From assembly GCF_900105515.1 (NCBI RefSeq), contig NZ_FNSY01000001.1, forward strand, positions 2,976,001 through 3,040,000: a stretch of DNA of 64,000 nt. The letters are read 5' to 3'. A program made the position numbers and the translations under genes. The notes under the pieces are model-generated. The model was not told the DNA's origin, ran no database searches, and worked only from the letters and a program-made list of their open reading frames with translations. Shown piece after piece: positions 33,920 to 42,236 of the stretch; positions within the stretch are counted from its first letter, which is position 1; each line of letters opens with the position of its first letter. This DNA comes from Streptomyces sp. 2131.1. GTDB lineage: Bacteria; Actinomycetota; Actinomycetes; Streptomycetales; Streptomycetaceae.

Positions 33920-34915
33920 ATGACGGTCGACACGCTGGAACAGGGGAACGGCAGAGCGGAGCCGGTGCGGATCTACGAGGGACGGGACATCGAGGAGATG
34001 CGCCAGGTCGTCGGAGGGCGGCTGTCCCCGCACCGGCTGACCGTGCTGGGGGCGCAGCGGACGCCGAGCAGGTTCCGCGCCTTCCACGAGGGGGCCGTGG
34101 GGCTGTACGACCTTGTCTACGGCGCCCCGGTGCGGCTGCTGGTGCAGGAGCTGCCCGACTTCTACAACGTCGTCCTGCCGCAGGCGGGCGCGGGGCTGCT
34201 GGTCGTCAACGGCACCGCCCTGCCGTCCCCGTTGTGCGTGGCGGGGCCGGGGGACGTGGTCTCCATGGACTGGGACCACCGGGCGGTCAACGGGTCGCTC
34301 GCCATGTCCCGGGCCGTCGTCGACGAGGTGACCTCGGTGCGCCTCGGCGACGTACCGCGGGAGCCACTGCGCTTCCGCCGGCCGCATCTGGACCGGGCGG
34401 ACCCGGCCGTACGCTCCTGGCTGGCGCTCGTCGGCGCTTTCCGGCAGTTCCTGCTTTCGCCGCTGGCGCTCCGGCCCGGCCCGGGCGTACGGCACTTCGA
34501 ACGCCTCCTGGTCGACACCCTGCTCGACGTACACGTCCATTCCTGGAACGACGAGGTGCCCGGCCTCGGCACCACGATGCTGCCGAGCGCCCTGCGCCGG
34601 GCGACGGAGTACTGCGCGGACCACGCCCACGAGCCCGTCTCGGTCTCCGACATCGCGCAGGCCGCGCGCGTGGGCGTACGGACGCTGCGCGAGGGCTTCC
34701 GTACGCACCTGGACACCACGCCCCTGGCGTACCTGCGCAGGGTCCGGCTCGACCGCGTCCACCACGACCTGACGGCCCTCGCCGCGGGCCGCGCCACCGG
34801 ATCGGTCACCGAGGTCGCCTGCCGTTGGGGCTTCACGCACCTCGGCCGCTTCAGCGCGGACTACCGGCGGGTGTACGGGCGGCTGCCGTCGGATACGGCG
34901 AAGGGGCGGCGCTGA
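33920..34915 (+). CDS. AraC-family regulator with N-terminal AraC_binding_2 domain
   Basis: A 331-aa protein. Residues 1-190 match the 'AraC_binding_2'/cupin-like ligand domain of XylS-type regulators (RLSPHRLTVLGAQRTPSRFR, GLYDLVYGAPVRLLVQELPD, GPGDVVSMDWDHRA). The C-terminus is an AraC HTH pair, SVSDIAQAARVGVRTLREGF and SVTEVACRWGFTHLGRFSAD. Activators of this kind control aromatic or alkane catabolic genes. It is divergent from the SDR, whose promoter instead looks MerR-type. SD support at ATG 33920 is weak. Confidence 0.85.
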   Translation: MTVDTLEQGNGRAEPVRIYEGRDIEEMRQVVGGRLSPHRLTVLGAQRTPSRFRAFHEGAVGLYDLVYGAPVRLLVQELPDFYNVVLPQAGAGLLVVNGTALPSPLCVAGPGDVVSMDWDHRAVNGSLAMSRAVVDEVTSVRLGDVPREPLRFRRPHLDRADPAVRSWLALVGAFRQFLLSPLALRPGPGVRHFERLLVDTLLDVHVHSWNDEVPGLGTTMLPSALRRATEYCADHAHEPVSVSDIAQAARVGVRTLREGFRTHLDTTPLAYLRRVRLDRVHHDLTALAAGRATGSVTEVACRWGFTHLGRFSADYRRVYGRLPSDTAKGRR

Positions 34916-35043
34916 CTATCCGCAAACGCGGCCGGCTCCCGCCCCCGAAGCGGATAGTGCGCGGGGGCCGCCCGGGCGAGTCTGGATCCCGACGGGGGCC
35001 CATGCCGCCGTCGGGACCGAACGACGAAGGGACCACAGTCTCC

Positions 35044-35460
35044 ATGGCTACCAAGACCGGCAAGGGCCGACGCAGCGGTGTCCTCGCGAAGATGGCGGGC
35101 GTGACCGCCGGGCTCGCGCTCCTAACCGTCGGCACGGTCACCCAGGCCCAGGCGTCCACCACCGCCGGCTACATCGGCGACGGCTACGCCAACAACACCC
35201 ACGGTGTGTGGTGCGTCCAGCACCTCCTGAACGACGTCGCCTCCGACCAGGGCTATGGCCGCCCGCTGTCCGAGGACGGTGTCTGGGGTCCCAACACCCG
35301 TGCCTGGGTGCAGTGGTACCAGCGCACCGCCCCGTCCCTCTTCGGTCTCACCGTGGACGGCATCGTGGGGAAGGGGACCGGCGGTTACCTGCTGGTGGAG
35401 GGCGACCAGTACTACGGCGGCAAGAACTACTGCTACTCGTACGTGCCGTCGAAGTTCTGA
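35044..35460 (+). CDS. Secreted peptidoglycan-binding-like protein
   Basis: A 138-aa exported protein. The basic N-terminus plus hydrophobic MAGVTAGLALLTVGTVTQ gives a Sec signal peptide with likely cleavage after AQA (about residue 38). The mature 100 residues contain a PG_binding_1-like repeat, WCVQHLLNDVASDQGYGRPL, DGVWGPNTRAWVQWYQR and LTVDGIVGKGTGGYLL, with two cysteines for a disulfide. Such small proteins bind cell-wall peptidoglycan. GAAGGGA lies 11 nt upstream of ATG 35044. A strong terminator follows. Confidence 0.82.
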   Translation: MATKTGKGRRSGVLAKMAGVTAGLALLTVGTVTQAQASTTAGYIGDGYANNTHGVWCVQHLLNDVASDQGYGRPLSEDGVWGPNTRAWVQWYQRTAPSLFGLTVDGIVGKGTGGYLLVEGDQYYGGKNYCYSYVPSKF

Positions 35461-35467
35461 CGGGCGC

Positions 35468-35508
35468 CGCACGGGCCGAAGCCTCTCCGGAGTGCTTCGG
35501 CCCGTGCG
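35468..35508. terminator. Strong hairpin after the peptidoglycan-binding gene
   Basis: A 14-15 bp perfect stem (GCACGGGCCGAAGC with GCTTCGGCCCGTGC) and an 11-nt loop, just past the stop at 35460 and before the convergent GNAT stop at 35540. No T-tract. Confidence 0.75.
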
Positions 35509-35539
35509 CCACACCGCGTCCGCCCGGTGGCGGGCCCCG

Positions 35540-36094
35540 TCAGCGCCCCGTGCCGCGCTCGTCGTCCCAGTCCGGGACCGTCGTGGTGCCCGACTCCCAG
35601 TCGCGGCGCAGGATCGCGTACCCCACGGAGTCGTGGACGGTGCCGTCGGCGGACGGCCACGCCTCGCGGTAGTGCGCCTCCTGCACGTATCCGCACCGGC
35701 GGAACGTACGCCGCATCGCCGCGTTGTCCTGCCGCGTGTTGCCCTCGACCCGGCGGACCTTCGGGAACTCCTCGAACACGTACCGCGTGAGCCAGGTCAG
35801 GGACTGCGCGCCGAGACCGCTCCCCCGGTGCCCGGAGCGGATGCGCAGATCGAAGAGGGGCGCGTTGTCGCACAGGTCCATGAGGCGTACGAAGCCGGCG
35901 TGTTCACCGGCCCGCGTGATCCAGAACGACCGGTTGTCGTCGCCCCCGAAGCGGCCCTCGTCGATCCACCGCCGGGCCTCGTCCGGTTCGACGGTGTCAC
36001 GGCCGTGGAACGGCCAGGTGTCACCGGAGAGGAAGGCGACCAGCTCGTCCGCGTGGGCGGGCCCGAAGAGTTCGTACGTGATCTCTGTGTCCAC
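35540..36094 (-). CDS. GNAT family N-acetyltransferase
   Basis: A 184-aa acetyltransferase. It has ITYELFGPAHADELVAFLSG, the acetyl-CoA motif RIRSGHRGSGLGAQSLTWL and RVEGNTRQDNAAMRRTFRRC. It is typical of aminoglycoside/spermidine-like or protein acetyltransferases; substrate unknown. GTG 36094 is chosen; a TACAGT hexamer ends about 6 nt upstream, so the mRNA may be leaderless. Upstream in-frame ATG 36187 would give an unconserved leader. Confidence 0.85.
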   Translation of the reverse strand: MDTEITYELFGPAHADELVAFLSGDTWPFHGRDTVEPDEARRWIDEGRFGGDDNRSFWITRAGEHAGFVRLMDLCDNAPLFDLRIRSGHRGSGLGAQSLTWLTRYVFEEFPKVRRVEGNTRQDNAAMRRTFRRCGYVQEAHYREAWPSADGTVHDSVGYAILRRDWESGTTTVPDWDDERGTGR

Positions 36095-36134
36095 GGGCGC
36101 ACTGTAGTGACGCAACCGGAACCCCGGCACCGAT

Positions 36135-36869
36135 TTATTTCCGGTCCCCCTGGGCGGGCAGGCACTCGGCGAGCAGGCCGACGACATCGTGCCAGGCCCG
36201 TCGCGCGTGCCGTGGATGGTGGCCGACTCCGGGGGGCGCGGCGTGGTCGACCGGCGGGTGGTGGAAGGCGTGCAGGGCGCCGCCGTAGACCACGAAGCGC
36301 CAGTCGACGCCCGCGGACCGCATCTCGGCCGTGAACGCGTCCCGTTGCGCGGGCGCCATGATCGGGTCCTCCGACCCGACCCCGGCCCACACCGGGCAGC
36401 GGATGCGCGCGGCCTCGCCCGGCCGGCCGGTGTTCAGTCCGTTGACGGTTCCGATCGCACGCAGGTCGGCACCGTCGCGCCCGAGTTCCAGCGCGATGAT
36501 GCCGCCGGTGCCGTAGCCGACGGCGGCGATCCGGTCGGGGTCGGTCCTCGGTTCGGCGCGCAGCACGTCGAGCGCCGCGTGGCCGATGCCCCGCATCCGG
36601 TCGGGGTCGTCGAGCAGCGGGAGGCAACGGGCCAGCATCTCCTCCGGTTCGCCCAGGTAGCGTCCTCCGTGGAGGTCGAAGGCCAGCGTGACGTAACCGA
36701 GTTCGGCCAGCGCGTCGGCCCGGCGGCGCTCGACGTCGCTGAGCCCCATGCCCTCCGGTCCGAGCAGCACGGCGGGCCGACGGCCGGTACCGGCCGGGAG
36801 GGCGAGGTGCCCGACCATCGTCAGACCGTCGGCCTGGTACTCGACCGTGCGCGTGGTGAGCGTCGTCAT
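36135..36869 (-). CDS. Dienelactone-hydrolase family protein lacking the usual nucleophile
   Basis: A 244-aa alpha/beta-hydrolase of the DLH family. It has MTTLTTRTVEYQADGLTMVG, VTLAFDLHGGRYLG, the elbow AVGYGTGGIIALELG, SEDPIMAPAQRDAF (acid) and GGALHAFHHP (His). In canonical DLH the elbow is G-x-C-x-G-G (Cys nucleophile) or a Ser; here it is G-Y-G-T-G-G, so the nucleophile position near residue 119 is Gly, with Thr next. The enzyme may be inactive or use another residue. ATG 36869 lacks a clear SD. Confidence 0.8.
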   Translation of the reverse strand: MTTLTTRTVEYQADGLTMVGHLALPAGTGRRPAVLLGPEGMGLSDVERRRADALAELGYVTLAFDLHGGRYLGEPEEMLARCLPLLDDPDRMRGIGHAALDVLRAEPRTDPDRIAAVGYGTGGIIALELGRDGADLRAIGTVNGLNTGRPGEAARIRCPVWAGVGSEDPIMAPAQRDAFTAEMRSAGVDWRFVVYGGALHAFHHPPVDHAAPPGVGHHPRHARRAWHDVVGLLAECLPAQGDRK

Positions 36870-37010
36870 GGGACCGGACGGTAGTGGGCGGCGGGCCCGA
36901 GCGGGCCGGGGTTCACCGCCGGCGGAACGGCCGCACGCGGTCCGCGCCACGACGCCTCCCGGGCCGCGACCGCCCGCCGCCCGCTCCGGACGTCCCCGTG
37001 GCCGTGGCCG

Positions 37011-37607
37011 TCAGGCCGGGGCGTCCTCGCCCGCCGCGTGCCGGCGCCGGTAGTGGCGGGCCGCCCGGGCGCGGTTGCCGCAGGACGGTTTGCACCACTC
37101 CTGGCGGCCGTGGGTCTTGACGAAGTAGCGCACGCAGCGGGGCGCGGTGCAGGAGCGCAGTTGCGCGCGCTGCGGGCCGGTGAGGAAGTCGATGGCGGCT
37201 CGGGCCAGGGCCGCGAGCAGCCGGACGCGCGGATCGTCCTCCGCGGACAGCAGCCCGGCGGCGGGGGTCCCGCCGTCGGGCCAGTCGAGCTGCGGGGCGA
37301 CGGGTTCGCGCGCCGCGGCCGTGTTGAGGCGGGCCACCGCCTCGTCGGCGGCCATCAGGCGGTGGGCGTCCGCCGGGCTGGGAGGGGCAGGGCTGACCGC
37401 TCGGGCGAGCAGGGCGCGGACCGCCTGCCGGAGCCCGACGAGGTCGAGGCGGAGCTGTTCGTCCGCCACGAGGCCACCGGCCGGCAGCTCCTCCTGGTCC
37501 TGGAGCCACCGCGTCGCGCCCTGGACCGTGGCGAGGTCGTCGGCGACTCCGCCGTCCCCGTCGTGGCGGATCGTGCTCGCCAGTTCCAGCGCCGGCCAAC
37601 GCTCCAC
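37011..37607 (-). CDS. CGNR zinc-finger (ABATE-domain) transcription regulator-like protein
   Basis: A 198-aa protein. An N-terminal ABATE domain (ALELASTIRHDG, then the helical LVADEQLRLDLVGLRQAVR) is followed near residue 155 by RSCTAPRCVRYFVKTHGRQE and WCKPSCGNRARAARHYRRRH, the CGNR zinc-binding motif. Such proteins are putative stress or metabolite-responsive DNA-binding regulators. GTG 37607 is preferred with GGAAGGGG 7 nt upstream; GTG 37640 is an alternative. It is divergent from the phosphodiesterase gene, and an inverted repeat lies between. Confidence 0.85.
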   Translation of the reverse strand: MERWPALELASTIRHDGDGGVADDLATVQGATRWLQDQEELPAGGLVADEQLRLDLVGLRQAVRALLARAVSPAPPSPADAHRLMAADEAVARLNTAAAREPVAPQLDWPDGGTPAAGLLSAEDDPRVRLLAALARAAIDFLTGPQRAQLRSCTAPRCVRYFVKTHGRQEWCKPSCGNRARAARHYRRRHAAGEDAPA

Positions 37608-37679
37608 TTGGCGCCCCTTCCTCTCCCGGTTTCCGGTCACCGCCCACTTGAACGCACCTCTGCGCGCACCCTAAAGTCC

Positions 37680-37708
37680 CTAACGGCAAAAGACGAAACT
37701 TCCGTTAG
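37680..37708. promoter_or_regulatory. Inverted repeat CTAACGG/CCGTTAG in a divergent gap
   Basis: Perfect 7-bp arms (37680-37686 and 37702-37708) separated by 15 AT-rich bases, centred between the CGNR regulator and the metallophosphoesterase. Candidate operator for the CGNR protein. Confidence 0.5.
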
Positions 37709-37739
37709 ATCTTGTGGCCCGCCCGGGAGGCGACTGCGC

Positions 37740-38480
37740 ATGACCCTGCTCGCACAGATCAGTGACCTGCACCTGGACGGCAGTACGCGGGCGACCCGCC
37801 GCGCCACCCGCGTCATGGACCACCTGCGCGCCCTCCCCCGACCGGTCGACGCGCTCCTGGTCACCGGGGACATCGCCGACCACGGCACGGAGGCCGAGTA
37901 CGAGGAAGCGGCCCGGATCCTGGCCGCCCCCTTCCCCGTACTGACGTGCCCCGGCAACCACGACGCCCGACCGGCGTACCGCAAGGCCCTCCTCGGGGAG
38001 GCGCCCGGCGACGGCCCCGTCAACCGGGTCCATCGCATCGGCGGCACCACCGTCCTCATGTGCGACGCCACCCTCCCGGGCCGCAACGAGGGGCGCCTCG
38101 ACGCCGGGACGCTGGCCTGGATCGACCGCACGCTCACCGAGCTGCCGCGGGACGCCCCCGCGCTGATCGCCTTCCACCAGCCGCCGGTCGAGCTCCACCA
38201 CCCGCTGCCCGACTCCTGCATGCTCGAAAACCCGGAGGACCTGGCCGGCCTCCTCGCCGCACACCCGCAGGTCGTCGCCGTCCTGACGGGACACGCCCAC
38301 ACCGCGGCCGTGTCCGCCTTCGCCGGGCGGCCGCTGATCGTCGGGCCGGCGGTCACCTGGACCATGCGCCTGCCCTGGGAGGGCTCCGAGCCCGCGGACC
38401 GCGACCAGCCGCCCGGTCTCGCGTTCCACGTGCTGTCCGACGACCACCGCCTGACCACCCACTACCGGGTCGTGCTCTGA
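37740..38480 (+). CDS. Metallophosphoesterase (cAMP phosphodiesterase CpdA-like)
   Basis: A 246-aa class III phosphodiesterase. All five metal-binding motifs are visible: DLHLDG (D-x-H), GDIADHG, CPGNHDARPAY, IAFHQPPVELHH and GHAHTAAV. The architecture matches CpdA-type 3',5'-cyclic nucleotide phosphodiesterases, although other phosphoesters are possible. ATG 37740 has no strong SD. It is divergent from the CGNR regulator. Confidence 0.9.
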   Translation: MTLLAQISDLHLDGSTRATRRATRVMDHLRALPRPVDALLVTGDIADHGTEAEYEEAARILAAPFPVLTCPGNHDARPAYRKALLGEAPGDGPVNRVHRIGGTTVLMCDATLPGRNEGRLDAGTLAWIDRTLTELPRDAPALIAFHQPPVELHHPLPDSCMLENPEDLAGLLAAHPQVVAVLTGHAHTAAVSAFAGRPLIVGPAVTWTMRLPWEGSEPADRDQPPGLAFHVLSDDHRLTTHYRVVL

Positions 38481-38485
38481 TCCCC

Positions 38486-39108
38486 GTGGTCCGCCCCGTC
38501 GGCGTCGCCGGGTTCCTGGTGGCGGTCCTTCCCCTGATCGCCACCCCGGAGCCGGCCTGGCCCTGCTGGTCCAGCACGTCACCGACGGCGGCCGCCGTCG
38601 GGCGCTTCCCGTCGTACTCGGTACCGTCACCGGCCTGTACGTCCACGCCGCGCTCGCCGTGGCCGGTCTGTCGGCCCTGGTCATGCACTCCAGCGTGGCC
38701 TTCGCGGTCGTCAGGCTCGTCGGCGCGGTCTACCTCATCGGCCTGGGCCTGTGGACCTGGCGTTCCGCCTCGGCGCACGCGGAACCCGCCCCGCGCCGCC
38801 GGTCCCGGCCGAGGGGCACGGACTCCGTGTACGCCCAGGCGCTGCTGGCCAACGTCCTCAACCCGAAGGCCGCGTCCGTCTACCTGACCCTGGTCCCCCA
38901 GTTCGTCGAGCCCGATCGGCCCATCGGCGGCCAGCTCCTCACCCTGGCCACCGCCCACGCGCTGCTGATCGCGCTCTGGCTGACCGCCTGGACCCTCCTC
39001 GTCCTGCGCGCCTCGCACGCCCTGCGCACCCCCCGCTTCAGGCGGACGGCGATCAGGACCACCTCGGCGGTCCTGATCGCCCTCGGCATCCGGAGTGCCG
39101 TCGCGTAG
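38486..39108 (+). pseudogene. LysE-family exporter gene with a single-base frameshift
   Basis: From GTG 38486 the frame reads VVRPVGVAGFLVAVLPLIAT then PEPAW, where the LysE/RhtB family has TPGAxLxLLVQ. Reading one frame over from 38551 gives AGLALLVQHVTDGGRRRALP, then VVLGTVTGLYVHAALAVAGL and the rest of a normal LysE protein to 39108, including the NVLNPKAASVYLTLVPQFV helix. Restoring one G in the CCGGA run at about 38548 would make a continuous 208-aa protein. So this is either a true frameshift or a sequencing error in a G run. Confidence 0.8.
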
Positions 39109-39116
39109 AACGATCC

Positions 39117-39373
39117 CGGCGAGGACGCCGGGGTCCGGGAACCGCCAGCCGGTCTCGGACGCGAGTGCCGTACGCAGCCGCTCGTAGCTCGGGGCAAACC
39201 GGCGCAGGAGCTCGGTCATCGGCCGTGACGCCGTCCGTCGGCCCGTGCTGGATGATCGTGGCCGCCAGCGGGACGCCGGGCACCTCGGCCGTAGGCAGGT
39301 CACCCGCATCCCCGGCGGCCGGGATCCCGGCCGGCACGGTGATCGTGTCCTCGCCGGGTTCTCCCTCGGCCAC
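39117..39373 (-). pseudogene. Remnant resembling a GyrI-like/MerR effector-binding domain
   Basis: The leftward frame at about 39373-39225 reads EGEPGEDTITVPAGIPAAGD and EVPGVPLAATIIQHGPTDGV, like the start of GyrI-like effector domains of MerR regulators (…VPAGPVAVTLHVGPYDG…). It then breaks; a different frame continues with MTELLRRFAPSYERLRTALA. No promoter, start or intact domain exists. It lies between the frameshifted LysE gene and the acyl-CoA ligase. Confidence 0.42.
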
Positions 39374-39417
39374 CCGGACCGGGGGAGGGGACCGCGCGTC
39401 CGCCCATCGCCCCGGCG

Positions 39418-41007
39418 TCAGCCCTTCCCCGCCTCCCGGTCCCGCAGCTCCCGGCGCAGGATCTTGCCCGACGCCGCCCGGGGCACCGCGTCCGTGAACT
39501 CCACGCTCCGCACCTTCTTGTACGGGGCCACCCGCTCCGCCACCCAGGCCATCAGGGCGTCCACCGTCAGGTCGGCGCCCGGGCTCCGGACCACGTAGGC
39601 CTTCGGGATCTCGTTGCCGTCGGGGTCGTACACGCCGATCACCGCCGCGTCCGCCACCGCGTCGTGGCCGAGCAGCAGCGCCTCCAGCTCCGCGGGGGCC
39701 ACCTGGTAGCCCTTGTACTTGATGAGCTCCTTGACGCGGTCGACGACGAAGAGCCAGCCGTCCTCGTCGACCCGGCCGATGTCGCCGGTGTGCACCCAGC
39801 CGTCGGGGTCGATCATCGCGGCGGTGGCGTCGGGGCGGCCGAGGTAGCCCTTCATGACCTGGGGGCCCCGGATCAGGATCTCGCCGGGCTCCCCGGCCGG
39901 GGCGTCGGCGGACGGGTCCTCCAGCGACACGATGCGCATCTCGGTGCTCGGGAGGAGCGTGCCGACGGCCCCGGGCGGCGGGTTCTCGGCGGCCAGCGGG
40001 ACGACGTGGGTGCCCGGGGACAGCTCCGTCATGCCGTACGCCTGGCGGACCGGCGGCAGTCCGAGGCGGCGGGAGCAGGCGGCGGCCAGGTCCGCGTCGA
40101 GCGGGGCGGCGGCGCTGACGATGTACTCCAGCGAGGACAGGTCGTAGCGGTCGACCACCGGGTGCTTGGCGAGGGCCAGGACGATCGGCGGGGCCACGTA
40201 CAGGCCGTTGATGCGGTGCGTCTCGATCGCCGCCAGGAACTGGGCGAGGTCGAAGCGCGGCAGGACGACGACCGTGGCGCCGGTGCGCAGCGGGGCGTTC
40301 ATCAGGGCCGTCAAACCGTAGATGTGGAAGAACGGGAGGACCGCCAGAATGCGATGCCCCTCGCCCAGCGGAACGAACGGGCTCAGCTGCTCCAGGTTGG
40401 TCGCCATCGAGCGGTGCGTGAGCATGACGCCCTTCGGGGCGCCGGTGGTGCCGGAGGAGTACGGGAGTGCCGCGACGTCCTCGGCCGGGTCGACGGCGAC
40501 CATCGGTTCCGGGGCGCTCGTGGTGAGCATGTCGAGGACGGAGGCGTGCCCCTCCGCGTGGTCGCAGACGAAGATCTCCTCGACGCCGCCCACGAGTTCG
40601 GCGGCCCGGCGGGCGACCGCGAGCAGCGGGGACACGGTGACGACCCAGCGCGCGGAGGAGTCGCGGAGCTGCTTGGCGAACTCCTCCGCCGTGGCCAGCG
40701 GGTGCACGGTCGTGACCGTGGCGCCGGCCCGGGTGGCGGCGTAGAAGACGGCCGGGTACGCGATGGTGTTGGGGCTGTGCAGGGCGAGCACGTCGCCCTT
40801 GACGAGCCCGGCGGCGGCGAATCCGGCGGCGATCCTGCGGTGGAAGGCGTCGAGCTGGGCGTAGGTGAGGCGGCTGCTGTCGTTCGTGCCGTCGACCAGG
40901 GCGACGGTCTCCCCGAACCGCTCGGTGGCGTGCCCGAGCACCGCGTCGTGGATGGCGGTGTCGAGGGGCTGGACGTCGGGGTAGTCGCTGCGGAACACGT
41001 GCGCCAT
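39418..41007 (-). CDS. Acyl/cinnamoyl-CoA ligase (4-coumarate:CoA ligase-like)
   Basis: A 529-aa ANL-superfamily ligase. Core A3 is LPYSSGTTGAPKGVMLTHRS, A5 is QAYGMTELSPG, A7-A8 are DGWVHTGDIGRVDEDGWLFV and VDRVKELIKYKGYQVAPAEL, and the A10 lysine is in RAASGKILRRELRD. It adenylates a carboxylic acid and makes its CoA ester. Length and gene context fit S. coelicolor ScCCL (SCO4383, from memory), which activates cinnamate and 4-coumarate, but here it ends an operon with a biotin carboxylase and acyl-CoA dehydrogenase, so a branched or terpenoid acid is equally plausible. GAAGGGACC precedes ATG 41007. Confidence 0.92.
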   Translation of the reverse strand: MAHVFRSDYPDVQPLDTAIHDAVLGHATERFGETVALVDGTNDSSRLTYAQLDAFHRRIAAGFAAAGLVKGDVLALHSPNTIAYPAVFYAATRAGATVTTVHPLATAEEFAKQLRDSSARWVVTVSPLLAVARRAAELVGGVEEIFVCDHAEGHASVLDMLTTSAPEPMVAVDPAEDVAALPYSSGTTGAPKGVMLTHRSMATNLEQLSPFVPLGEGHRILAVLPFFHIYGLTALMNAPLRTGATVVVLPRFDLAQFLAAIETHRINGLYVAPPIVLALAKHPVVDRYDLSSLEYIVSAAAPLDADLAAACSRRLGLPPVRQAYGMTELSPGTHVVPLAAENPPPGAVGTLLPSTEMRIVSLEDPSADAPAGEPGEILIRGPQVMKGYLGRPDATAAMIDPDGWVHTGDIGRVDEDGWLFVVDRVKELIKYKGYQVAPAELEALLLGHDAVADAAVIGVYDPDGNEIPKAYVVRSPGADLTVDALMAWVAERVAPYKKVRSVEFTDAVPRAASGKILRRELRDREAGKG

Positions 41008-41075
41008 CTCGGTCCCTTCGGTGCGCTGGGGTGGGGCGGCGGCAGGACGCCGCCGCCCGTACAACAGTGACCCGG

Positions 41076-42236
41076 TCAGTACGACTTGGGGAGTCCCAGG
41101 GTCTGGTGGGATATGTAGTTCAGGATCATTTCCCGGCTGACGGGGGCGATCCGGGCCACCCGCGCCCCCGTGATCAGCGAGGCGAGCCCGTACTCGCGGG
41201 TCAGGCCGTTGCCGCCCAGCGTGTGCACCGCCTGGTCCACCGCCTTCACGCACGCCTCGCCCGCCGCGTACTTCGCCATGTTCGCCGCCTCGCCCGCGCC
41301 GAGGTCGTCGCCCGCGTCGTACAGGCGGGCAGCCTTCTGCATCATCAGGCGGGCCAGTTCGAGTTCGATGTGGGCCTGGGCCAGCGGGTGGGCGATGGCC
41401 TGGTGGGCGCCGATGGGCTCCTTCCAGACCTGGCGGGTCTTCGCGTAGTCGACGGCCCGGCTCAGCGCGTAACGGCCCATGCCGATACCGAAGGCGGCGG
41501 TCATGATGCGTTCGGGGTTGAGCCCGGCGAACAGCTGGAGCAGCCCCGCGTCCTCATCGCCCACCAGCGCATCAGCGGGCAGCCGCACGTCGTCCAGCAC
41601 GAGTTCGAACTGCTTCTCCGGGGCGTGGACCTCCATGTCGATCCGGTTCCGCCGGAAGCCGGGCGTCTCGCGCGGGACGATGAACAGGCAGGCCTTGAGC
41701 TTGCCGGTCCTCGCGTCCTCCGTGCGGCCGACGATAAGCGTGGCGTCCGCGATGTCGACGCCGGAGACGAAGACCTTGCGGCCGGTGAGCAGCCAGTCCC
41801 CGCCGTCGCGGCGAGCCGTGGTCGTGATGCGGTGCGAGTTGGAGCCGGCGTCCGGCTCGGTGATGCCGAACGCCATGGTGAGGGAGCCGTCGGCGAGGCC
41901 CGGGAGCCACTGCCGCTTCTGCTCCTGAGTGCCGAAGCGGGCGATCACCGTGCCGCAGATCGCAGGCGACACGATCATCATGAGGAGCGGGGAGCCGGAC
42001 GCGCCCAACTCCTCAAGGACGATGGAGAGTTCCGCCATCCCGGCGCCCCCGCCGCCGTACTCCTCGGGGAGGTTGACGCCGAGGAAGCCCGCCTTCGCGG
42101 CCTCCGCCCACAGCTCGCGGGGGTGGGCGCCCTCGCTGACGAGGGACTGCATGTACTCGCGTCCGTACCGCTTCCCGAGGGCGGCGACGGCGGCGCGCAG
42201 GGCCTGGTGCTCTTCGGTTTCGAGGACGGTGCTCAT
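41076..42236 (-). CDS. Acyl-CoA dehydrogenase
   Basis: A 386-aa FAD enzyme. LSIVLEELGASGSPLLMM, TMAFGITEPDAGSNSHRITT (signature 1), the mid beta domain LTGRKVFVSGVDIADATLIV, and signature 2 QAVHTLGGNGLTREYGLASL with the catalytic Glu position in TREYG. It belongs to the family that oxidises acyl-CoA to 2-enoyl-CoA, electrons going to ETF. The ATGA overlap with the biotin-carboxylase stop (42233-42236) marks translational coupling within the operon. Citronellyl-CoA dehydrogenase (AtuD) is the expected analogue if the pathway is terpenoid. Confidence 0.93.
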   Translation of the reverse strand: MSTVLETEEHQALRAAVAALGKRYGREYMQSLVSEGAHPRELWAEAAKAGFLGVNLPEEYGGGGAGMAELSIVLEELGASGSPLLMMIVSPAICGTVIARFGTQEQKRQWLPGLADGSLTMAFGITEPDAGSNSHRITTTARRDGGDWLLTGRKVFVSGVDIADATLIVGRTEDARTGKLKACLFIVPRETPGFRRNRIDMEVHAPEKQFELVLDDVRLPADALVGDEDAGLLQLFAGLNPERIMTAAFGIGMGRYALSRAVDYAKTRQVWKEPIGAHQAIAHPLAQAHIELELARLMMQKAARLYDAGDDLGAGEAANMAKYAAGEACVKAVDQAVHTLGGNGLTREYGLASLITGARVARIAPVSREMILNYISHQTLGLPKSY

